Assembly (NCBI GenBank): GCA_031551125.1 | Contig: JAVBOB010000013.1 | Location: forward strand, 62,001-126,000 | DNA length: 64,000 nt | DNA from: JAIRNF01 sp031551125 | Lineage (GTDB): Bacteria > Bacteroidota > Bacteroidia > Bacteroidales > UBA932 | Direction: 5' to 3' | Shown: in pieces, positions 52,223 to 59,236 of the stretch | How positions within the stretch are numbered: position 1 is the first letter of the stretch | How the letters are laid out: every line of letters begins with the position of its first letter | The notes under the pieces: model-generated | What the model saw: only the letters and a program-made list of their open reading frames with translations | Told to the model about the DNA's origin: nothing | Database searches by the model: none | Program-made: the position numbers and the translations under genes

Positions 52223-52615
52223 ATGGAAATCGTGATATTATATACCATCGTTATGATGGGCATTGCCTTTGCCATAGGCTTTATAGTGGCCTATCTTATT
52301 AAAATAGTTACTCACATACTTTACACATTTCAGGAGTTTTCTTTGTCTCAGCTGCTTGAAGCAAGAAAGCGGCTGCATAAGATAAATATCATCAGGGGAT
52401 TGCGAGCAAAAGAAATTGCATTGAAGCTGCAAAAGCAGCTTCAGGTTGATATTCTTGACCATTTTTATGCGCTAAAGGAGCAAAAAAAGCAAGATGTTGA
52501 ATACACCAATGAGCTTGTTGACCATTTTTATGGAAGTGAAGCAACCGATGATAAGCTTAAAGAAACAAATGAGGAGGGAAATCTACTAACAAACTACTAC
52601 TATGGAAGGGCTTGA
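52223..52615 (+). CDS. Membrane-anchored protein with three DHFY-type motifs, OadB partner
   Basis: 130 residues from the ATG at 52223, which places a single transmembrane helix at about 4-30 (MEIVILYTIVMMGIAFAIGF region); the frame is open to 52196. A helical, basic segment (40-75) is followed by three similar motifs: DHFY at 79-82, DHFY at 100-103 and NYYY at 124-127, spaced 21 and 24 residues. Its end overlaps the start of the OadB homologue by 14 bp. In size, topology and position it could replace the OadG-type subunit, but no sequence match to OadG is evident. Not recognised as a known family. Confidence 0.65.
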   Translation: MEIVILYTIVMMGIAFAIGFIVAYLIKIVTHILYTFQEFSLSQLLEARKRLHKINIIRGLRAKEIALKLQKQLQVDILDHFYALKEQKKQDVEYTNELVDHFYGSEATDDKLKETNEEGNLLTNYYYGRA

Positions 52616-53819
52616 TATCTCGCATTTGTTTCAAGGTTTTTCTACGCTGGCGGCATCTGAGCCTGTTATTTTATTTGCACGTATATTTTTAATTCTGCTT
52701 GGCATTGTGTTGGTGTATCTTGGAAAAAAAGGTGTACTCGAACCCTTGGTTATGATTCCGATGGGACTTGGTATGTCTGCTATTAACGCAGGTGTACTAT
52801 TTATGCCGGATGGAAGTCAGGGTAACCTTTTTCTTGACCCAATGGTTTCTGACCCGAACCAGCTGATGGATATTTTGCAGATAGATTTTCTTCAGCCTAT
52901 ATATACGTTTACGTTTAGTAATGGTCTTATTGCCTGTTTTATTTTTATGGGCATAGGCTCTTTGCTCGATGTGAGCTACATTCTTCAAAAGCCGCTTACC
53001 AGTATGTTTCTGGCACTTTGCGCGGAGCTGGGAACATTCTTGACGGTTCCTATTGCTTACGCTATGGGGCTTAGCCTTCCTGATAGTGCTTCTATTGCAA
53101 TGGTGGGTGGCGCCGACGGGCCCATGGTATTGTTCACATCATTATCCTTATCCAAGAGCTTATTTGTACCTATTACGGTGGTTGCATACTTATATTTGGG
53201 TTTGGCCTACGGCGGTTATCCGTACTTGGTTAAGGCTATGGTTCCTAAAAAGTATAGGAGTATAAAAATGGTTCGCACAAAGCCTCCTAAGCAATATAGT
53301 GCTGCTACTAAGCTGGCATTTGCCGTAGCATTTTGTACCATTTTATGTTTTCTTTTTCCGGTAGCGGCACCGCTATTTTTCTCGCTCTTTATTGGTATTG
53401 TGGTTCGTGAGTCAGGTCTAAAGCATGTGTACGATTTTATAAGCGGTCCGTTGCTTTACAGCTCAACCTTTTTCTTGGGGATACTGCTTGGCGTGCTTTG
53501 CGAAGCTAACCTGCTGCTTGACCCGGTAGTGTTGAAGTTGCTCATACTCGGAATTCTTGCCCTTTTACTATCAGGGATAGGAGGTATTTTGGGAGGTTAC
53601 GGTATGTACTTCTTTAAGAAAGGAAACTTTAATCCGGTAATAGGTATTTCGGGAGTTAGCTGTGTTCCTACTACCGCAAAGGTTGCTCAGAAGATTGTGA
53701 GTAAGGACAACCCCAACGCTTTTATCTTACCCGAAGCGCTAGGTGCTAATATCACGGGAGTAATAACAACCGCCATTATCACAGGTATTTATATCACCGT
53801 TATTCCACTCTTGCTGTAA
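52602..53819 (+). CDS. Sodium-pumping decarboxylase beta subunit (OadB family)
   Basis: 405 residues with about ten transmembrane helices. Family motifs are clear: LDVSYILQKPLTSMFLALCAELGTF region near 122-146, MVGGADGPMVLF with the essential aspartate D172, and GISGVSCVPTTAKVAQK with ALGANITGVITTAI near the C-terminus. OadB couples decarboxylation of carboxybiotin to sodium export. No biotin carrier or carboxyltransferase alpha subunit is encoded in this window, so the pump must use distant partners or act differently. It overlaps the preceding small gene by 14 bp. Confidence 0.9.
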   Translation: MEGLDISHLFQGFSTLAASEPVILFARIFLILLGIVLVYLGKKGVLEPLVMIPMGLGMSAINAGVLFMPDGSQGNLFLDPMVSDPNQLMDILQIDFLQPIYTFTFSNGLIACFIFMGIGSLLDVSYILQKPLTSMFLALCAELGTFLTVPIAYAMGLSLPDSASIAMVGGADGPMVLFTSLSLSKSLFVPITVVAYLYLGLAYGGYPYLVKAMVPKKYRSIKMVRTKPPKQYSAATKLAFAVAFCTILCFLFPVAAPLFFSLFIGIVVRESGLKHVYDFISGPLLYSSTFFLGILLGVLCEANLLLDPVVLKLLILGILALLLSGIGGILGGYGMYFFKKGNFNPVIGISGVSCVPTTAKVAQKIVSKDNPNAFILPEALGANITGVITTAIITGIYITVIPLLL

Positions 53820-53838
53820 TACGGGAGCGTTGCTGATA

Positions 53839-53884
53839 AAAAATCACCTATTGGTTGTGCGTATAAGACCGGTAGGTGATTTTT
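53839..53884 (+). terminator. Terminator after the OadB homologue
   Basis: AAAAATCACCTA (53839-53850) pairs with TAGGTGATTTTT (53873-53884); the stem extends by TTGG/CCGG with G-U pairs, and a T-rich end follows. It lies 19 bp after the stop codon and before the sigma/FecR module. Confidence 0.75.
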
Positions 53885-54017
53885 ATTTACTACTTTCCCA
53901 ATGTTTTTATTGATTATCTTTAACTTATTAAAAAATTGTCTGTTTTAGTAGGGTATTTCCTTAGCTACCGGTCTTAGTAGTAGATAACGGAATATTACTC
54001 ATTAAAATAGTAAAACA

Positions 54018-55277
54018 ATGAAAACAATAGTTAGGTGTTACGGATTGTGTTTGCTGGTTACATGCTTGCTGTTTGGAACGCTACAAGCTCAGGATACTCA
54101 ATCATATCTTACGGTAAGCGGGGTTGTGCAGGACAAGCAAAACAATACAAAACTTGGGAACGTAACCGTATCATTTGTTGGAACCAACATTAGCACGGTA
54201 ACAAATGATGATGGCGATTTTGTACTAAAATCCAAGGCTTCTTCTCGAATAAAATATGTGGAGTTTTCTTTAATTGGTTATCAGACGTTGCGCGTAGAGG
54301 CGAAGGAAGAAAATATGCTAGACCAGAAGTTCTACTTAACCCCTAACGAGTCAAATTTGAAGGAAGCGCTTGTTTTATCGTGGAAGGACCCGCGCCAGCT
54401 GGTAGAAGCAGCGCTGGATAAGCTAGGCGATAACTACAGCAACTCACCAACCTTGCTTACAGGCTTTTATCGTGAAACGGCTAAGAAAAGACGTACCTAT
54501 GTTAATGTTGCCGAAGCGGTAATTAATGTATATAAAACTGCCTATAGAAATGAAGGTGGAGTGGAGAGTGATAGAGTAGAGCTATATAAGGGGCGCAAGT
54601 TGTTATCTCAAAAAGCCAAAGATACGCTGGTTGTTAAGCTATCAGGCGGTCCGAACTTGGCGTTATACGTTGACTTTGTAAAAAATCCGGAAGTGTTGTT
54701 TGATAAGGAACACCTATCAGATTACAAGTTCGAGATGTCTAAACGCGAATTTATTGATGGTCGTCCTCAGCTTGTAGTTCATTTTGAGCCGCAGATTATA
54801 CAACCATACCAGCTGTACTATGGAAATGTGTATATTGATGAAGCCACATTAGCGTTTACAAGAGCTGAATTTTCTTTGGATATGAAAGACCGTGGTAAGG
54901 CGATTTCTGCTATATTGGTGCAAAAACCTCAAGGCTTAAGGTTTAGTCCGGAGTCGTTAACCTTCTTGGTTACCTATAAGCAGCAGGATGGAAAGACATA
55001 TTTGAACTATATTCGAAACGAAATTAAGTTTAAGTGTGATTGGAAGAAAAAGTTGTTTGCCACCAACTATACCATTACGAGTGAAATGGTTGTTACGGAT
55101 AGACAAGACCAGAATGTTTCTTCAATCTCCAGAAAAGATTCATTTCGAGATAAGGAAGTGCTAAGCGACAAGGTAGGCGCTTTCTATGACGAAGGTTTCT
55201 GGGAAAACTATAATATAATTGAACCGACAGAAAGTTTGGAATCGGCTATAAGTAAGCTAAAGAAACAGTATAAGTAA
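54018..55277 (+). CDS. CarboxypepD_reg-like exported protein, first gene of the sigma module
   Basis: 419 residues. Signal peptide (about 1-24, ending LQAQD). Residues about 30-108 form a CarboxypepD_reg-like beta-sandwich (VSGVVQDKQNNTKLGNVTV, GDFVLKSK). The remaining 310 residues form an uncharacterised module (TGFYRETAKKRRTYVNVAEA, NVYKTAYR, YYGNVYIDEATLAFTRAEF, YDEGFWENYNII) that recurs in the fourth gene of this operon. No TonB plug or barrel follows. It precedes the sigma factor by 27 bp. No clean -7 box of the housekeeping type lies upstream; the nearest is TATCTTTA at 53915-53922. Confidence 0.75.
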   Translation: MKTIVRCYGLCLLVTCLLFGTLQAQDTQSYLTVSGVVQDKQNNTKLGNVTVSFVGTNISTVTNDDGDFVLKSKASSRIKYVEFSLIGYQTLRVEAKEENMLDQKFYLTPNESNLKEALVLSWKDPRQLVEAALDKLGDNYSNSPTLLTGFYRETAKKRRTYVNVAEAVINVYKTAYRNEGGVESDRVELYKGRKLLSQKAKDTLVVKLSGGPNLALYVDFVKNPEVLFDKEHLSDYKFEMSKREFIDGRPQLVVHFEPQIIQPYQLYYGNVYIDEATLAFTRAEFSLDMKDRGKAISAILVQKPQGLRFSPESLTFLVTYKQQDGKTYLNYIRNEIKFKCDWKKKLFATNYTITSEMVVTDRQDQNVSSISRKDSFRDKEVLSDKVGAFYDEGFWENYNIIEPTESLESAISKLKKQYK

Positions 55278-55304
55278 ACACATTAATGGCGTATAAGGGC
55301 GACA

Positions 55305-55850
55305 ATGTTAAGTGATTTGCTGATATTTAAACGGGTAAAGAGCGGAGATGTTCGGGCTTTTGAAACACTTTTCAAAAGTTACTATAAGCCTTTATGTATA
55401 TACGCTGTAAGATATGTTGGCGAGTTGGAAGTTGCTGAAGAAATTGTTCAGGATGTGTTTTATACGGTTTGGAAAAAAAAGGAAGAGTTAAGTATTACAA
55501 CATCGGTTAAATCATACCTTTATAAAGCCGTTCTGAACAAGTCTCTCCAGTATATTGAGCATTTGCAAGTTAGAAATAAGTATAGAGATGTTCTGCTTGC
55601 CTTAGAGAATGATAACGCATCGGTCAACCCCTCTGCTGTTTTAGAGTATGGCCAGCTGGAAGAGCATATCGTTAAAGTAATAGCCGAACTTCCTGAGCGA
55701 AGACGTAAAATATTTAGTATGAGTAGGTTTGAGGGGAGGAAATACTCCGAAATAGCACTAAGCTTGTCTATATCTGTTAAGACAGTGGAGGCGGAAATAA
55801 GCAAGGCCATACGAACGTTGAAAGAGAATATTAAAAATTACGTCGGGTAG
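55305..55850 (+). CDS. ECF-type RNA polymerase sigma factor (Bacteroidota FecI-like)
   Basis: 181 residues. Region 2 includes GDVRAFETLFKSYYKPLCIYA and AEEIVQDVFYTVWKKK; region 4 includes LPERRRKIFSMSRFEGRKYSEIA and the helix-turn-helix SISVKTVEAEISKAI. The pattern is that of the Bacteroidota family paired with FecR anti-sigma factors. The FecR homologue follows after 14 bp. The likely target is its own operon and possibly others. Confidence 0.92.
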   Translation: MLSDLLIFKRVKSGDVRAFETLFKSYYKPLCIYAVRYVGELEVAEEIVQDVFYTVWKKKEELSITTSVKSYLYKAVLNKSLQYIEHLQVRNKYRDVLLALENDNASVNPSAVLEYGQLEEHIVKVIAELPERRRKIFSMSRFEGRKYSEIALSLSISVKTVEAEISKAIRTLKENIKNYVG

Positions 55851-55864
55851 GCGTATAAAAAGAG

Positions 55865-56719
55865 ATGAAAGAAAAGCAAATAGAAGCTATTGATGTAGAT
55901 AAAGCATGGGATACGCTGTATAACCGTTTACAGGCGGATGGATTACTTCAACAGGACAATAACTTGCAGAGAAAGGCTGTTAAGCATCCGAGAAGGTTGA
56001 TTATGCAATGGGCGGCAGCTGTTGTTGCTCTATTTGCTGTAGGTTTAACCACGATGTACCTGCTGTCGAGAGAGGGTAATGTCCCACTTTTATCTTTTAA
56101 GAACGTTGATGCTTCGACAACACTGGTAAAAACGTTGGAAGACGGGTCAACCATATTTTTGAAGGGGAATACGACCCTGCTTGTTCCTGAAAAATTTGAG
56201 GTTAACCAGCGGGTGGTTAGCTTCACAGGTGATGCTTTATTCAGTGTAGCAAAAGATGCTCAACGTCCTTTTATTGTGGAAGCGGAAGGTGCAGTGGTAG
56301 AGGTGCTGGGAACCACTTTCCGTATTAGCTCATCAACATCAGGAAAATTTGAACTTTCTGTGGAAGAGGGCACAGTCCGGGTGAGTAAAAAAAATGGGAA
56401 TGAGCAAGCCATTGTAAAAGCGGGAGAAATGCTCGTTATACAAGATGGCAAACTCCTGAAAACGCAACATAGAGACAGCTTAACTTTTTCTCACCAAATG
56501 GAACGCTTGTGTTTTGAGGATGAGAAGCTGGAAGATATAATTCGTGTAGCTAATAGTATATCCACGCAGCAAGTGGTGCTGGCTGATGAGCAGCTAGGTA
56601 GCAAAACGCTTACCGTTACATTTGATGGTAGTACGGCAAATGCTGTGGCCGATTTGGTTTGCTTAGCGCTGAATTTGAAACAAACAACCCGACAAGGAGT
56701 TATATATATTTCTCAGTAG
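55865..56719 (+). CDS. FecR-type anti-sigma factor
   Basis: 284 residues. A cytoplasmic N-terminus (about 1-45) that would bind the sigma factor, one transmembrane helix (about 48-70, QWAAAVVALFAVGLTTMYLL), and the periplasmic FecR domain (about 95-200: TLEDGSTIFLKGNTTL, RPFIVEAEGAVVEVLGTTFRI, VEEGTVRVS). The C-terminal about 70 residues (LEDIIRVANSISTQQV, TVTFDGSTANAVADLV) form a DUF4974/STN-like domain that usually contacts the signalling domain of an outer-membrane protein. It lies between the sigma gene and the STN-CarboxypepD_reg gene. Confidence 0.92.
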   Translation: MKEKQIEAIDVDKAWDTLYNRLQADGLLQQDNNLQRKAVKHPRRLIMQWAAAVVALFAVGLTTMYLLSREGNVPLLSFKNVDASTTLVKTLEDGSTIFLKGNTTLLVPEKFEVNQRVVSFTGDALFSVAKDAQRPFIVEAEGAVVEVLGTTFRISSSTSGKFELSVEEGTVRVSKKNGNEQAIVKAGEMLVIQDGKLLKTQHRDSLTFSHQMERLCFEDEKLEDIIRVANSISTQQVVLADEQLGSKTLTVTFDGSTANAVADLVCLALNLKQTTRQGVIYISQ

Positions 56720-56737
56720 TAATAGCCATAACTTACA

Positions 56738-58279
56738 ATGAAACAATTATGCTTACTCTGCTTAATTGTTATGCTTCCTTTTTTGTCACAAGCTGATGAG
56801 GGTGTTTTAGACCGGAAGATCAGCTTGCCTAAAGAAAAAGGTAGTGTTTACGAAATGCTGAATCTCATTACGAGAGAGGCAGGCCTTTTTTTTATTTACA
56901 ATAGCCATACGCTTAATAACGAGAAGAAGGCTAGGATACCTAAGGGACAGTATACCGTGCGGGAAGCAATAGCCTTTGTTGTTGCTGATGACGGTATAAA
57001 AATGAAGGTAGTTGATAAGCACATACTTTTGTACAGGGATGTTAACCGTCCAAGTGTGGAAAAACAACCTGTAACAGAGGTAAAGCCAACATTCTATACA
57101 GCAGGCGGGACGGTGAGAGATAAAGAATCGAAGGAATCCGTTCCTTATGTGTCTGTGAGTATTCCCGATTTAAGAGTAAGCACCATAACCAATCAGGATG
57201 GGCGGTTTATACTTAAGCTGCCAATAGATTCCGTAAACACTCAACACTTTGTAACATTCTCCCATCTCAGCTACATTTCACAAGCGCTGGATATTGAGTT
57301 GTTTTCAGAGGGTAATACGGATATTTATTTAGAGCCGAGTATTACCCCTTTACCGGAAATTATTGTTGGCATAGTAAACCCGCAAAAAATTGTAATGGAA
57401 ATGATGAATAGGCGGGAACAGAACTATCCAAATCAACCGGTTTATTTAACTACGTTTTATCGAGAAGGTGTTGAGCAGGGAGCCGGGGGATGGCTAACCC
57501 TTTCGGAAGCGGTATTTAAGGTTTACAAAACCCCGTTTAACGGTAAGTCCGAAGGCAGCGCAAAGCTCTTAAAAATGAGAAAGGTGAGCGGTATTCGGGA
57601 AAAAGACTCTGTGCTACTGAAGATAAAAGCCGGTATTAGTTCATCATTCTTACTTGATATGGTGAAGAATCCTCCGGACTTTCTTCTTTCTGATGGCGCT
57701 GAGCTGTACCGTTACGCTAAGATTGGGACAACGCTTACCGATTCAAGCCTGGTGCATATTATTGCCTTTGAACAGAAAAAAGAGCTAGCTGAGCCTTTAT
57801 ACAAAGGCGAACTTTATATTGATGCCAACAATTCGGCTTTATTAAAAGTTTGTTTTCAAGTTAATCCGGCTTATGTTGAAAAAGCAGAAGACCTATATGT
57901 GGTGAGGAAAAGCAAAAAGTACGATATTAAACCGCAAAAAATAGCTTACGAAGTATCATACATGCCTTGGAGTGGAAAGTACTACATTAGCCACATAAGA
58001 GGTGATTTAACCTTTAAGGTAAAGAAAAAAAGACAGATGTTTTCATCTACCTCATCGGTACACTCTTTTTTCGAGATGGTTACCTGTAAAATAGATACGG
58101 TAAACGTGAAAGCATTCCCTCGAAGAGAAAGCCTTCCGTCTAACTCCGTTTTCTCTGATACCCGTTTTGTTTATGATGAGGTTTTTTGGGGAGATTTGAA
58201 TATAATTTTAGCGGAAGAGGAGCTCACAAATGCTATTGCCCGGCTATCTGTAAAGATTGAGGAAGCCCAAGCACCGTGA
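56738..58279 (+). CDS. STN-CarboxypepD_reg exported protein without TonB barrel
   Basis: 513 residues. Signal peptide (about 1-19). Residues about 24-102 form an STN (secretin/TonB short N-terminal) domain (GSVYEMLNLITREAGLFFIYN, YTVREAIAFVVADDGIKM). Residues about 120-210 form a CarboxypepD_reg-like domain (AGGTVRDKESKESVPYVSV, NQDGRFILKL). The last 300 residues form the same uncharacterised module as in the gene at 54018 (TTFYREGVEQ, LSEAVFKVYKTPFN, MVKNPPDFLLS, YDEVFWGDLNII). In classical systems STN sits on a TonB receptor that signals through FecR; here the barrel is absent. It is last in the operon. Confidence 0.8.
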   Translation: MKQLCLLCLIVMLPFLSQADEGVLDRKISLPKEKGSVYEMLNLITREAGLFFIYNSHTLNNEKKARIPKGQYTVREAIAFVVADDGIKMKVVDKHILLYRDVNRPSVEKQPVTEVKPTFYTAGGTVRDKESKESVPYVSVSIPDLRVSTITNQDGRFILKLPIDSVNTQHFVTFSHLSYISQALDIELFSEGNTDIYLEPSITPLPEIIVGIVNPQKIVMEMMNRREQNYPNQPVYLTTFYREGVEQGAGGWLTLSEAVFKVYKTPFNGKSEGSAKLLKMRKVSGIREKDSVLLKIKAGISSSFLLDMVKNPPDFLLSDGAELYRYAKIGTTLTDSSLVHIIAFEQKKELAEPLYKGELYIDANNSALLKVCFQVNPAYVEKAEDLYVVRKSKKYDIKPQKIAYEVSYMPWSGKYYISHIRGDLTFKVKKKRQMFSSTSSVHSFFEMVTCKIDTVNVKAFPRRESLPSNSVFSDTRFVYDEVFWGDLNIILAEEELTNAIARLSVKIEEAQAP

Positions 58280-58614
58280 TTATTCAATTCAGCCGGGCAC
58301 TTACATTTTTCAATTGATTATTTTGCGGATGAGCTATAGTAAGCTTATGCTATTGCATTTGTAAGTTAAATACATGAAAACAGCACAAAACATAAAAATA
58401 CCGCAATAAATACTTATAATAACTTGCATTTTGCTTTGTAATAATTTGAATTTAAAATATGCCTTATAACAGTTAATCAAATTAGAGCTGCAAGAGACGA
58501 GAATTAATTGCTAAATTTGTAAATGGTTAAGTATGTATTTAGGCTATAATATTAACCAAATTCTTTGTTGGCATCAATTTTTCGTACTGCATACGGTTTA
58601 ATTCAACTTATTAT
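58280..58614. other. AT-rich gene-free region upstream of the Rrf2 gene
   Basis: No gene or clear hairpin is seen after the sigma module. The only recognised element is the -7 box at 58512-58519. Confidence 0.55.
58512..58519 (+). promoter_or_regulatory. -7 box TAAATTTG upstream of the Rrf2 gene
   Basis: Exact TAnnTTTG match, 95 bp before the ATG at 58615. Confidence 0.4.
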
Positions 58615-59055
58615 ATGGCGAGCTTTATATCCTTTTCAACCGCTGCATCAATAGGACTTCATAGCATTGTAATGATTGCTCGGAGCAAAGACAACTCAAT
58701 CAACGCTGCTCAGCTGGCAGATGCTATGGGGTGTTCCACTCATCATGTCGCTAAAATAATGCTGCAGCTTACAAGGCAAGGCTTTATAGGTTCTAAGCGG
58801 GGATTGCATGGTGGTTTTAAGCTGGCAAAAATTCCTAATACCGTTAGCCTGTACGATATTTATGTGGCGCTTGAGGGGCCGCTGGATGAAACATCGTGCA
58901 TGGCACCTTCAAAAGTTTGCCCTTTTGGTAAATGTATGCTGGGTGGAATTAAGCGGCAAGTAAATATGCTGCTTTCAGATACGCTTAAAAAACATACTCT
59001 GGATATTATGATGGATGAAAGTTTTGACCTATCAATCTTGGTCCCCAAACCATAA
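58615..59055 (+). CDS. Rrf2-family transcriptional regulator
   Basis: 146 residues. The winged helix-turn-helix occupies about residues 10-85 (INAAQLADAMGCSTHHVAKIMLQLTRQGFIGSKRGLHGGF, cited in parts: NAAQLADAMG, HHVAKIMLQL, GSKRGLHGGF). Three cysteines follow at 95, 102 and 107 (C-x6-C-x4-C), the place where IscR, NsrR and RsrR bind an iron-sulfur cluster, although the spacing differs from the classical C-x5-C-x7-C or C-x5-C-x5-C forms. It may therefore sense NO, iron-sulfur status or redox state. The gene is monocistronic; no target is visible. Confidence 0.88.
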   Translation: MASFISFSTAASIGLHSIVMIARSKDNSINAAQLADAMGCSTHHVAKIMLQLTRQGFIGSKRGLHGGFKLAKIPNTVSLYDIYVALEGPLDETSCMAPSKVCPFGKCMLGGIKRQVNMLLSDTLKKHTLDIMMDESFDLSILVPKP

Positions 59056-59202
59056 TTTCTTGAATTTAGCGTTTATATAACCACCCCTGCTGTTGTAATG
59101 TTAGCGATAAGAGTTATAATCAAAACCATGATTATAACTTTTTTGTAAGAAGCAATCGCTAAATAGATTTCAATTCGTTAGGGGTACTTTTCGCAATTTC
59201 CT

Positions 59203-59210
59203 TACCTTTG
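59203..59210 (+). promoter_or_regulatory. -7 box TACCTTTG upstream of the DUF2723 gene
   Basis: Exact TAnnTTTG match, 26 bp before the ATG at 59237. Confidence 0.55.
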
Positions 59211-59236
59211 CTGTATAAACATTTCCTTACTATACT

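Noticed and set aside
52108..52302. Plus-strand 64-codon hydrophobic frame before the DHFY-motif protein
   Set aside because: It overlaps the start of the DHFY gene in another frame; the latter is coupled to OadB and has a clear membrane helix, so this is a shadow.
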